NCBI RefSeq assembly: GCF_030150205.1
Contig: NZ_JASLGT010000030.1
Coordinates: 124,001-188,000, forward strand
Direction of reading: 5' to 3'
Length of the DNA: 64,000 nt
Source: Niabella sp.
Lineage (GTDB): Bacteria > Bacteroidota > Bacteroidia > Chitinophagales > Chitinophagaceae
Made by a program: the position numbers and the translations under genes
Notes under the pieces: generated by a model
Database searches by the model: none
Seen by the model: the letters and a program-made list of their open reading frames with translations, nothing else
What the model was told of the DNA's origin: nothing
Shown: one piece after another, positions 16,232 to 23,927 of the stretch
How the letters are laid out: the number at the start of each line of letters is the position of its first letter
How positions within the stretch are numbered: the stretch's first letter is position 1

Positions 16232-17341
16232 ATGTATATCCGGAGTTCAGGTTTAATAGCGGAAGAGAAGCAGGCCCTGCTGGCGGCTATTGTATCCTCA
16301 TCCCAGGACGCGATCGTTAGCAAAACACTGGAAGGAATCATTACAAGTTGGAATCCTGCAGCCGAACGGCTTTTTGGCTACAAGGAAAAAGAGGTGCTGG
16401 GTAAGCATATTTCGCTGATTATACCCAAAGACCGGGTACATGAAGAAGACTATATTCTGCAGAAGATAGGCAGGGGCCAGCGAATAGAACATTTTGAAAC
16501 GGTACGTATGGCCAAAGACGGAGCACTGATTCCCATTTCACTTACGATTTCGCCGGTATTTAATGACCGGCAGGAAATTATTGGCGCATCTAAAATTGCA
16601 CGCGATATTTCAGAAGACATCGCCGCCAAGCAGGAGAAAGAGCGGCTTTACCAGGAAGTTGAAATGCTGAGCCGGAAAAAAGATGAATTTATTGCGTTGG
16701 CAGCACATGAACTAAAAACGCCGATCACTTCCCTGCGGGGCTTCCTGGAGGTGCTGCAAATACAGGCTACTCCGGATAGCATTCATTTTGGATTACTGGA
16801 ACGAAGTATGCGGCAGGTCAACAAATTAACAACGCTGCTGAATGATCTGTTGGATGTATCCCGTCTTCGGCTTGGAAAATTGCTGCTGCGTTGCGAAGAT
16901 TTTGATATAGTGGCAATGGCACATGAAGTACTGGCCGGCTTTGCCCATTTTTCTAAGCACACATTCGTTTTTAAAAATGAAAACCCCATCGTTGTTTATG
17001 CTGACCGGATCCGGCTGGAGCAGGTGCTGATCAACCTGCTTAATAATGCCGTTAAATATGCCCCTTCCGGAGGAAAGGTGACCCTGGAAATAGAGGAAAC
17101 GGATGGCTGGGTGCAGATATCGGTTGCCGATGAAGGGGTAGGCATTGATGCCGCGCATCTACCCGAAATTTTTACCCAGTTTTACCGGGCAGTTGAACCC
17201 AATTCCAATATTTCCGGGCTGGGCATCGGTTTATATATCAGTAAAGAGATCATTGTACGGCATGGCGGAACCATCCGGGCAGAAAGCCGGAAGGGCCACG
17301 GATCGGTTTTTATATGTTCCATTCCAAAGCAGCATCCATAA
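16232..17341 (+). CDS. PAS-domain sensor histidine kinase
   Basis: A 369-residue soluble kinase, no membrane segment. A PAS domain covers about residues 12-135: IVSSSQDAIVSKTLEGIITS, NPAAERLFGYKEKEVLGKHI and the C-terminal PAC strand DRQEIIGASKIARDISE. HisKA follows with AAHELKTPITSLRGF, placing the phosphorylated His at about 159. HATPase_c motifs are the N-box LLNNAVKYAP, DEGVGIDAAHLPEIFTQFYR and GLGIGLYISKEI. It lies 19-28 bp upstream of a single-domain regulator and is surely its partner. The PAS ligand is unknown. Confidence 0.93.
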   Translation: MYIRSSGLIAEEKQALLAAIVSSSQDAIVSKTLEGIITSWNPAAERLFGYKEKEVLGKHISLIIPKDRVHEEDYILQKIGRGQRIEHFETVRMAKDGALIPISLTISPVFNDRQEIIGASKIARDISEDIAAKQEKERLYQEVEMLSRKKDEFIALAAHELKTPITSLRGFLEVLQIQATPDSIHFGLLERSMRQVNKLTTLLNDLLDVSRLRLGKLLLRCEDFDIVAMAHEVLAGFAHFSKHTFVFKNENPIVVYADRIRLEQVLINLLNNAVKYAPSGGKVTLEIEETDGWVQISVADEGVGIDAAHLPEIFTQFYRAVEPNSNISGLGIGLYISKEIIVRHGGTIRAESRKGHGSVFICSIPKQHP

Positions 17342-17369
17342 CCCATGTATCCTATTTTAATTGACTAGT

Positions 17370-17717
17370 GTGAAAAATGTTTTAATTATAGAAGATGATG
17401 AGGACATTCGCTACCTGATAGAGTATGTGCTTAAGAAGGCGCAGTATGAAGTGCGGATCGGCGCTTCTGCAAGCGATCTGAATACGGAACTGCAGGCAAA
17501 GCAACCGGATATTATTATACTGGACATTATGCTTCCGGATGGCAATGGGGTGGAATTGTGCCGGTCGCTGAAAGCAAATCATTTAACCCGTCATATACCT
17601 GTGATCATGATGTCGGCGCATCAGTTTAACAATATGGAAGATGCCTGCGCCGATGATTTTATCAGTAAACCATTCAGCATTAAACAGATCATTGCATCCG
17701 TGGAGCGGGTCTCCTGA
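17370..17717 (+). CDS. Single-domain response regulator (CheY-like)
   Basis: A 115-residue receiver-only protein. GTG at 17370 gives a start right before the first strand (KNVLIIEDDEDIRYLI); a TTG at 17361 is the alternative. Acidic residues EDDED, the phosphoacceptor Asp52 in IIILDIMLPDG and Lys100 in FISKPFS are present. There is no output domain, so it must act by protein contact, for example in a phosphorelay. It directly follows the PAS kinase. Confidence 0.9.
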   Translation: MKNVLIIEDDEDIRYLIEYVLKKAQYEVRIGASASDLNTELQAKQPDIIILDIMLPDGNGVELCRSLKANHLTRHIPVIMMSAHQFNNMEDACADDFISKPFSIKQIIASVERVS

Positions 17718-17752
17718 CCGGTACTGCCTGGATATAATAATAGCTAACCTTT

Positions 17753-18724
17753 TTACTTTTGCGCCTCCATTTCCTGCACCGTTTTTTTACCGGTTTCAAC
17801 AGTAACTTCCTTTGTGGTAACCGCATAATCATTAGGATGGATATCGGCACCGTATTCCACGGCATAGGCCTTTGTGAATTCTGCCCCCAGGTACAGGATG
17901 ATGGAAGAGTAATATACCCATACGAGCAAGACCACCAGCGAACCGGCGGCACCATAAGTGCTGCCCACTTTTGTTTGTGAAATATATAACGAAATCCCAA
18001 ACTTGCCCAGCATAAATAAAAGGGCGGTAACCAATGCTCCGGCCATTACATCGCGCCAGCGGATCCGGGCATCGGGAAGCACCTTAAAGATCACTGCAAA
18101 AATAACAGCGCTGACCGTTAGGGTAAGCACCAGGTTGATCACATAGAAAACCACCACGGTAACATCCGGGTACCGGGCACGGAGCCCGTTACTGATGCCC
18201 TCGATGATGCCGGATATCGTAAGCGAAACCAGTAACAGGAACCCCAGGCTGATGATAACCGAAAAGGAAAGAAACCGGTTCTGCAATAGCTTTATCCAGC
18301 CTTTCCGGGGCTTGGGCTTCAGCCCCCATACCGTATTGATTGAATCCTGGATTTCGCCAAAAACAGTGGTTGCCCCAATTAAAAGCGTTATACCGCCAAT
18401 AATGGCCGCGATCTTGCTTTTGCCGGTAAGGGAGGCATGCCTGATAATTTCCTGGAGCTGACTGGCGGTATCCTGTCCTACAAAACCGCGTAAAACGGAA
18501 AATACTTCGCCTTCCACCGCTTCTCTTCCTAAAAAGAGACCGCAAAGGGAAATGATCATGACCAGCAGGGGGGCCATCGAAAACACGGTATAATACGCCA
18601 GCGAACCGCTTAGTTTGGTGATCTTATGTTCGGAAAAACCATTAAAGGTGGCTTTCAGCACCTTCCATATTCCTTTAAGGGTGATCGGTTTTCCTGTACG
18701 GGCTGCTGCTGATAATTCCGTCAT
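17753..18724 (-). CDS. YihY/virulence factor BrkB family membrane protein
   Basis: A 323-residue inner-membrane protein with six hydrophobic segments. Family markers are ITKLSGSLAYYTVFSMAPLL, IGGITLLIGATTVFGEIQDS, LNTVWGL-like INTVWGLKPKPRKGW and the C-terminal GAAGSLVVLLVWVYYSSIIL. A charged cytoplasmic tail rich in Glu/Thr/Lys ends the protein. The family was once thought to be RNase BN; the real function is unsettled, with transport proposed. It is convergent with the response regulator at 17717. Confidence 0.93.
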   Translation of the reverse strand: MTELSAAARTGKPITLKGIWKVLKATFNGFSEHKITKLSGSLAYYTVFSMAPLLVMIISLCGLFLGREAVEGEVFSVLRGFVGQDTASQLQEIIRHASLTGKSKIAAIIGGITLLIGATTVFGEIQDSINTVWGLKPKPRKGWIKLLQNRFLSFSVIISLGFLLLVSLTISGIIEGISNGLRARYPDVTVVVFYVINLVLTLTVSAVIFAVIFKVLPDARIRWRDVMAGALVTALLFMLGKFGISLYISQTKVGSTYGAAGSLVVLLVWVYYSSIILYLGAEFTKAYAVEYGADIHPNDYAVTTKEVTVETGKKTVQEMEAQK

Positions 18725-18989
18725 AGTGGTTTCCGGTTATAATGAATGATCGGTACCTGGTATGCCTGTTTAATGTGTACAAAGGGCATTAATTATAATA
18801 AATAAACATGCCAAACCCATATTTTTAATACAGATGGTAAAGGGTTATAAAGCAGGAGGGCGGGCTGCACCTCCTGGAATGAAAACGAAGGCCGTATTCC
18901 ACCAGGGAGTATGCAGGATTTTCAAAATACCTGTATGTAAGGATGATAAAGCCTTATCACCTGCGCTGGAAAACAGAGATGGAAGGAAC

Positions 18990-20075
18990 TTATAATAGTT
19001 CCAATGTCTTCATTAATTCCCTTGCCGCGGCGGCTCCGGCGCGGTTGGCGCCAATGGTGGATGCAGACGGACCATAGCCCACCAGGTGAATGCGGGGTTC
19101 TTTGGCTACCATGGTTGCCAGCCTTCCGGTCATCAGGATGCCACCGTTTGCTTCCCGTGGTAAAACGGGCTTTAGATGTTCCAGGGCACTTTTAAAACCG
19201 GTATTCCAGAGAATGACATCTGCTTTTTCTTCATGGCCATCGCTCCATTTTACGCCATCCCGGGTGATCTCATTAAACATGGGGAACCGTTTTAAAACCC
19301 CTCTTTTTTTCATGTCGATCACTTCGGGTGAAACAGGCAGGCCGGTAACTGAAACTACAGACAGCGGCGGCAGCCCTTTCCGCACCCGCTCTTCTACCAG
19401 GGCAACGGCATTGTGACCGGCCACATCATCAAAAGGACCTTCTCTGAATTCGGGTGGGCGGCGGGTAACCCAGGTTGTGGTGGTTACCTTCGAAATCTGA
19501 TCCAGCAACTGGATGGCGGAAATGCCGGCACCCACTACAATCACATGTTTGCCTTTGAAATAACCGGCCGTTTTAAAATCTTTGGTATGCAATTGTTCCC
19601 CCTGGAAAAGATCCCCGCCCGGGTATTCGGGGATATAAGGATTTTCCCAGGTACCCGTTGCATTGATAATGCCGGAGGCAGAGAACAGGGTTTTGGAACT
19701 GTCGATATAAAACCGTCCCTCATGGTTGTAAACCGTTTCAACTTTTAGCGGACGGTATACCCGGATGCCCATTTTCTTTTCATACAAATCATAGTAACGG
19801 GGTACGGCCGCATTGGCCCTCACCTCCGTTTCATGGGTGTTAACCGTTGCCTCGAACGACATGCCGGGCAGATCGTGGATGCGGTTAACCGTGCTCAGTG
19901 TAAGCGAAGGCCACCGGTATTGCCAGGCACCACCGGGGCCGGGGGCTTCGTCAAGAATGATAAAATCCCGGCCAATATGCAATCCCTGTTTCTTTAAATG
20001 ATAAGCAGCGGATAGTCCTGCCTGCCCGGCGCCAATAACGGCGATCCTGGTTTTATATCGGATTTTATGCACCAT
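18990..20075 (-). CDS. FAD-dependent oxidoreductase (flavin monooxygenase-like)
   Basis: A 361-residue protein with two Rossmann motifs: IAVIGAGQAGLSAAY near residues 11-25 for FAD and HVIVVGAGISAIQLL near 175 for NAD(P)H. PGGAWQYRWPSL is the typical GGxWxxRYP-like motif of flavin-containing and Baeyer-Villiger monooxygenases. A third motif, WNTGFKSALEHL, is the ATG-like C-terminal FAD contact. It probably hydroxylates or oxidises a small molecule. It follows the luciferase-like gene by 13 bp on the same strand, so the two form an operon of flavin enzymes. Confidence 0.9.
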   Translation of the reverse strand: MVHKIRYKTRIAVIGAGQAGLSAAYHLKKQGLHIGRDFIILDEAPGPGGAWQYRWPSLTLSTVNRIHDLPGMSFEATVNTHETEVRANAAVPRYYDLYEKKMGIRVYRPLKVETVYNHEGRFYIDSSKTLFSASGIINATGTWENPYIPEYPGGDLFQGEQLHTKDFKTAGYFKGKHVIVVGAGISAIQLLDQISKVTTTTWVTRRPPEFREGPFDDVAGHNAVALVEERVRKGLPPLSVVSVTGLPVSPEVIDMKKRGVLKRFPMFNEITRDGVKWSDGHEEKADVILWNTGFKSALEHLKPVLPREANGGILMTGRLATMVAKEPRIHLVGYGPSASTIGANRAGAAAARELMKTLELL

Positions 20076-20088
20076 GCTACTGCTCCGT

Positions 20089-21111
20089 TTACCGCCATCC
20101 CAGTCCGGGCGCTACATGCTCCAATATGGAAGAAAGCACGTGGATGTTATAATCTACTCCCAGGGTATTGGGAATGGTTAATAAGACCGTATCGGCTTCC
20201 TGAATGGCTTCATCCTCGGCCAGCTCTTTAATGAGCTGATCCGGCTCTGCGGCATAACTCCGGCCAAAAATGGCACGCTTGTCTGCTTCCAGGATGCCCA
20301 CCTTATCGGTCCGGTCGGCCTCATGACCAAAGTAATACCGGTCCTGGTCGTTGACCAATGCAAACACAGAACGGCTTACCGAAACCCTGGGCTGATGTGT
20401 ATGGCCGGCTTCCTTCCAGGCCTGTTTAAACAACCGGATCTGTTCGGCCTGCTGTATATGAAAGGGCTTGCCGCTTTCATCAAATTTAAGGGTGGAGCTC
20501 TGCAGGTTCATACCCACTTTTCCGGCCCAAACCGCTGTAGCGTCCGATGCAGATCCCCACCAGATACGGTTGCGCAGCCCGGGGGAAAACGGTTCCAAAC
20601 GTAAAAGCCCGGGAGGATTGGGAAACATCGGGTTGGGATTGGGTTGGGCAAATCCCACACCTTTCAGTTGCTCAAAAAATTCCAGTCCTTTTTTACGGCC
20701 CATATCGGCATCGGTATCCCCGGCAGCCGGTTCGTAACCAAAATGGCGCCAGCCGTCGATGACCTGTTCGGGCGAGCCGCGGCTGATGCCCAGTTGCAGA
20801 CGTCCGCCGGATATTAAATCAGCAGCACCGGCATCTTCCACCATATACAGCGGGTTTTCGTACCGCATATCAATGACCCCGGTACCGATTTCTATTTTGC
20901 TGGTTTTGGCCCCAATGGCGGCCAATAAAGGAAACGGGGATGCCAGCTGTTTGGCAAAATGATGTACCCGGAAATAGGCACCATCTATACCGATCGCTTC
21001 TGCCGCTACCGCCAGGTCAATTGACTGCAGCAAGGTGTCGCTCGCCGTTTTGGTGCTGTAGGCCGGATGATTGGCCCAATGTCCAAATGATAAAAAACCT
21101 ATCTTTTTCAT
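20089..21111 (-). CDS. LLM-class flavin-dependent oxidoreductase
   Basis: A 340-residue luciferase-like (TIM-barrel) monooxygenase. It begins MKKIGFLSFGHWANHP; RVHHFAKQLASPFPLLAAIG, IEIGTGVIDMRYENPLYMVE and GRLQLGISRGSPEQVIDGW are family hallmarks. Such enzymes use reduced FMN or F420 to oxygenate aldehydes, sulfonates or other small molecules. Its substrate is unknown. It is the first gene of a two-gene unit with the FAD oxidoreductase at 18990-20075, which could be part of the same pathway. Confidence 0.93.
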   Translation of the reverse strand: MKKIGFLSFGHWANHPAYSTKTASDTLLQSIDLAVAAEAIGIDGAYFRVHHFAKQLASPFPLLAAIGAKTSKIEIGTGVIDMRYENPLYMVEDAGAADLISGGRLQLGISRGSPEQVIDGWRHFGYEPAAGDTDADMGRKKGLEFFEQLKGVGFAQPNPNPMFPNPPGLLRLEPFSPGLRNRIWWGSASDATAVWAGKVGMNLQSSTLKFDESGKPFHIQQAEQIRLFKQAWKEAGHTHQPRVSVSRSVFALVNDQDRYYFGHEADRTDKVGILEADKRAIFGRSYAAEPDQLIKELAEDEAIQEADTVLLTIPNTLGVDYNIHVLSSILEHVAPGLGWR

Positions 21112-21415
21112 CTGTTTTATTTGTTTCCCGGTGCGCCGGGCGATGGATCATCGCTCCTCCGGAGATTTGGTATATACGATTCAAATTTAATAAATAACAA
21201 ACATCTGCCGCGATTGTTGTAAACAGGGGACACCCGGAAATCAATGCCACGCTCTTTGGCATCCGGAACGAAGCTTTTGCCGGATGTCTCTTTAACCCTG
21301 AAGCGGTTTGATCTAAGCGGAAGATGCCGGCCATGCTTTTGGTAAGCGGATCCCCTGGCGTAAACGGCCCGCAGCATTGTCGCAAGTTTATGCCACTCCG
21401 GAGTTGGAAGCAGTT
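21112..21415. other. Spacer between divergent genes
   Basis: No gene seen. It separates the luciferase-like gene from the RibD-like gene and should hold the promoters of both. Confidence 0.4.
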
Positions 21416-21423
21416 TAGCTTTG
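21416..21423 (+). promoter_or_regulatory. -7 box TAGCTTTG
   Basis: TAGCTTTG fits TAnnTTTG and ends 19 bp before the ATG at 21443. The same octamer serves the MocR gene at 37396. No TTG is found at the right -33 distance. Confidence 0.4.
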
Positions 21424-21442
21424 TATGATAAATCAAACAGCG

Positions 21443-22120
21443 ATGCGTAAAATAATTGTAACAACATTTCTGACAATGGACGGGGTGCTGCAGGCACCGG
21501 GTGGGGCTGCAGAAGATCCTGCCAATGGATTTCAATGGGGTGGCTGGCAATTCGGATATCCGGATGAGCAAACGGACAGGGAACTGGCAAAACTGATGAA
21601 CAAGCCGTTTGACCTGCTGCTGGGGCGCCGTACCTATGAAATATTTTCGGCGTACTGGCCTTATCAAAACGATGCCATCGCCGGAACGTTTAACCAGGTC
21701 AACAAATATGTAGTGGCCACAACGCCGGTTAACACTTCCTGGAATCATTCGGTATTGATCAGCAAAAACGTGGTAAACGAATTAAAGCAATTAAAAGAAC
21801 AGGATGGACCGGATCTGCTGGTGTTTGGCAGTAGTGTGCTGGTACAAACCTTGTTTGCACACCGGCTGGTAGATGAACTGCATACCTGGATATACCCGAT
21901 CACACTGGGAAAAGGGAAGCGATTGTTTGGGGAAGGTACACTTGCCCAGGAGTGGAAAATGACCGCATCGGCAGTAGCACCGGCCGGTATCATTATTGCC
22001 AGCTATGTACCGGCGGGCGAAGTGAAGCTGGGCCATTTTGAAGCAGCCACCATCAGTGAAGCTGAAATGGAACGAAGAAGGAAATGGGCGGAAGAGGAAG
22101 GTCGGAACAATACGGTTTAA
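21443..22120 (+). CDS. Dihydrofolate reductase-like (RibD C-terminal) protein
   Basis: A 225-residue protein. The start at 21443 (MRKIIVTTFLTMDGVLQAP) fits the family better than an ATG six codons upstream, which lies next to the -7 box. Family motifs: the first strand with SMDGV-type sequence, FDLLLGRRTYEIFSAYWP, LLVFGSSVLVQTLFAHRLVD and YPITLGKGKRLFGEGTL. These are reductases of the dihydrofolate reductase fold, usually NADPH-dependent, with unknown substrates. The last 30 residues are a charged extension. A paralogue of the same superfamily is at 39015. Confidence 0.9.
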   Translation: MRKIIVTTFLTMDGVLQAPGGAAEDPANGFQWGGWQFGYPDEQTDRELAKLMNKPFDLLLGRRTYEIFSAYWPYQNDAIAGTFNQVNKYVVATTPVNTSWNHSVLISKNVVNELKQLKEQDGPDLLVFGSSVLVQTLFAHRLVDELHTWIYPITLGKGKRLFGEGTLAQEWKMTASAVAPAGIIIASYVPAGEVKLGHFEAATISEAEMERRRKWAEEEGRNNTV

Positions 22121-22537
22121 GAAGCATTACAGATCATTCGCAGCGCAGACCGCTGTTTTGAAACAGGTAATGCTGATTGCGATTGCAGCAAACCGTAACA
22201 CAGCTGCCATATGCGTTACACCAATTTTTAACTTTATAGCCATTCGATACCGATGGCTGTATTTTTATCATTGTTTTTTGCAGGATTGCTGTCCGGCGCT
22301 ATGAATGGCGGATGTTTAATCTCAAAAACCTATGAAAAACGGGATTAAAATCCGGCCGGGTGTGTGCACTGAAAAAATAGGGAAATAATCATCTGGAAAC
22401 TAGGTCATTGAAGAAGGGCGTCCTGTTTTTATTTTTTAAAATAAATAATTGCAGCAGCGGGCAGCCCGGTTTTGGCATGCAATATGACATAACAATTGGG
22501 ATATGTACCGCAATTATTTATCAAAAAAACAGAAACT
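22121..22537. other. Spacer before the outer-membrane protein gene
   Basis: No supportable coding region, tRNA or repeat. AT-rich stretches near 22425-22530 probably contain the promoter of the 22538 gene. Confidence 0.4.
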
Positions 22538-23248
22538 ATGAAACGCAAATTAATTATTGGAGCCCTGGCCCTTTTTGGAATGACCGGTTTTGCTCATGCC
22601 CAGGGTTTTGCCGATGCAAAGTTTGGAGTGAAAGCAGGGTGGAACAACACGAACATTACAAATGGCCGGGAAGGCAATTTAGACGACAGTAAAAGCTTAA
22701 ATAGCTTTAATGCAGGGGTGATCGGAGCCATTCCGCTGGGATCTACCTTTGAAATCAGAACCGGCCTGGATCTTACATCTAAAGGAACAGAATCCTCAAC
22801 CGCGTTAACGAATGGTGTAAAAACCACTTATAAAGTAAACCCGCTGTACCTGGAATTGCCGGTAAATGTGGCCATCATGTTGCCGTTTAATGATAAGGTG
22901 AAAGCCTATATAGGAGCAGGGCCCTATGCGGCTGTGGGCCTGGGTGGTAAGCTGAAGACCACCGTGGAAACAGGAAGCACTACGACAACATCATCTCAAA
23001 ATATTAAATGGGGAAATGATAATCCGCTGGATGGTAGTGACCGGAATGGAACAGTAGGTTCCGGACAATTTAAACGGTTTGATTTTGGTGCAAATATTAT
23101 CGGCGGGTTGGATTTTGGCAGAGTAGGGGTGCACGCGCAATACGGCATCGGCCTTACCAATACGGCTCCCGGGGGAAGCAATGATAATAATGCCAATAAA
23201 AGTAATCAGCATCGTGCCATTGGTGTAAGCGGGGTGTTCTACTTCTAA
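22538..23248 (+). CDS. Outer-membrane beta-barrel (porin-like) protein
   Basis: A 236-residue protein. The ATG at 22538 begins a clear signal peptide, MKRKLIIGALALFGMTGFAH, cut after AHA. The mature protein alternates polar and aromatic residues as in an eight-stranded barrel of the OmpA/PorT-like class: KFGVKAGWNNTNI, FEIRTGLDLTSKG, LYLELPVNVAIMLPFNDKVK, VHAQYGIGLTN, ending GVSGVFYF with the C-terminal Phe usual for outer-membrane proteins. Ligand and role are unknown. The end of the gene and its terminator are duplicated directly downstream. Confidence 0.88.
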   Translation: MKRKLIIGALALFGMTGFAHAQGFADAKFGVKAGWNNTNITNGREGNLDDSKSLNSFNAGVIGAIPLGSTFEIRTGLDLTSKGTESSTALTNGVKTTYKVNPLYLELPVNVAIMLPFNDKVKAYIGAGPYAAVGLGGKLKTTVETGSTTTTSSQNIKWGNDNPLDGSDRNGTVGSGQFKRFDFGANIIGGLDFGRVGVHAQYGIGLTNTAPGGSNDNNANKSNQHRAIGVSGVFYF

Positions 23249-23277
23249 GTCATTCAATCCGTCTTGAACAGATAAGA

Positions 23278-23316
23278 GATCACAGCTAATGAAGGTTGGC
23301 TGTGATCTTTTTTATT
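23278..23316 (+). terminator. Intrinsic terminator of the outer-membrane protein gene
   Basis: Perfect nine-bp stem GATCACAGC / GCTGTGATC with a 12-base loop, followed by TTTTTTATTT. Confidence 0.85.
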
Positions 23317-23483
23317 TAACGGGCTGCAGATGGCTATGGCGCCGGTATTGGCCACCAAGACACGAAGGCACGAAGATGCACTAAGGTTAGGTACCGCTCG
23401 ATGGCTCACAAGTCATCCCGATCCCCTGGTGTAAGCGGGGTGTTCTACTTCTAAGTCATTCAATCCGTCTTGAACAGATAAGG

Positions 23484-23522
23484 GATCACAGCTAATGAAG
23501 GTTGGCTGTGATCTTTTTTATT
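23484..23522 (+). terminator. Duplicated intrinsic terminator
   Basis: The same GATCACAGC / GCTGTGATC stem and T tract recur 206 bp downstream as part of the tandem duplication. It would act as a back-up terminator. Confidence 0.8.
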
Positions 23523-23690
23523 TAAGGGGCTGCAGGTGGCTATGGCGCGGGTATTAGCCACCAAGACACCAAGGCGCGAAGATGCACTAAGGCTATTTGC
23601 TCTTTGTGTTTCTTTGTGCCTTTCGGTCTTTGTGGTTCTTCTGTGCCTCAGTAGCCCGGTAACTTTATGGTTTATAATGGCCGGCCCTGT

Positions 23691-23891
23691 TTAATCAAAC
23701 TTCATTTTATCGATGAAGGCATTGATGTTTTCTTTCGTTTCGCCGGTTTTCTTTTGTATTTTTCCCAGCAATTCATCTTCTCTGCCTTCTTCGTAAAGCA
23801 GATCATCATCCGTGAGGTCGGCCCATCGTTGTTTCAGGTTGCCTTTAATAATGTTCCAGTGTCCTTTGATCTTGTCGTTTACGGGGTTCAT
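23691..23891 (-). CDS. CsbD-family stress protein
   Basis: A 66-residue protein with the CsbD pattern: N-terminal DKIKGHWNIIKGNLKQRWAD followed by LTDDDLLYEEGREDELLG and KIQKKTGETKENINAFI. These small, highly charged, helical proteins are induced in general stress in many bacteria; their molecular role is unknown. It is the first of several stress-related genes (LigD, DUF3606, MscS) and lies 36 bp downstream of the ligD stop on the same strand, possibly in one transcript. Confidence 0.93.
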   Translation of the reverse strand: MNPVNDKIKGHWNIIKGNLKQRWADLTDDDLLYEEGREDELLGKIQKKTGETKENINAFIDKMKFD

Positions 23892-23927
23892 AATGTTAAA
23901 ATTTTAATGTTTAAAATATGCGTATAA

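Larger units (their letters stand above)
23222..23594. repeat. 206-bp tandem duplication including a gene end and terminator
   Basis: The sequence from GGTGTAAGCGGGGTGTTCTA at 23223 recurs at 23429, exactly 206 bp later. Each copy carries the last codons and stop of the outer-membrane gene, a terminator hairpin, GGGCTGCAG, and a CACCAAGACAC/GATGCACTAAGG tail. The second copy of the gene end has no gene in front of it. Copies differ at few positions, so the event is recent. Confidence 0.9.
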
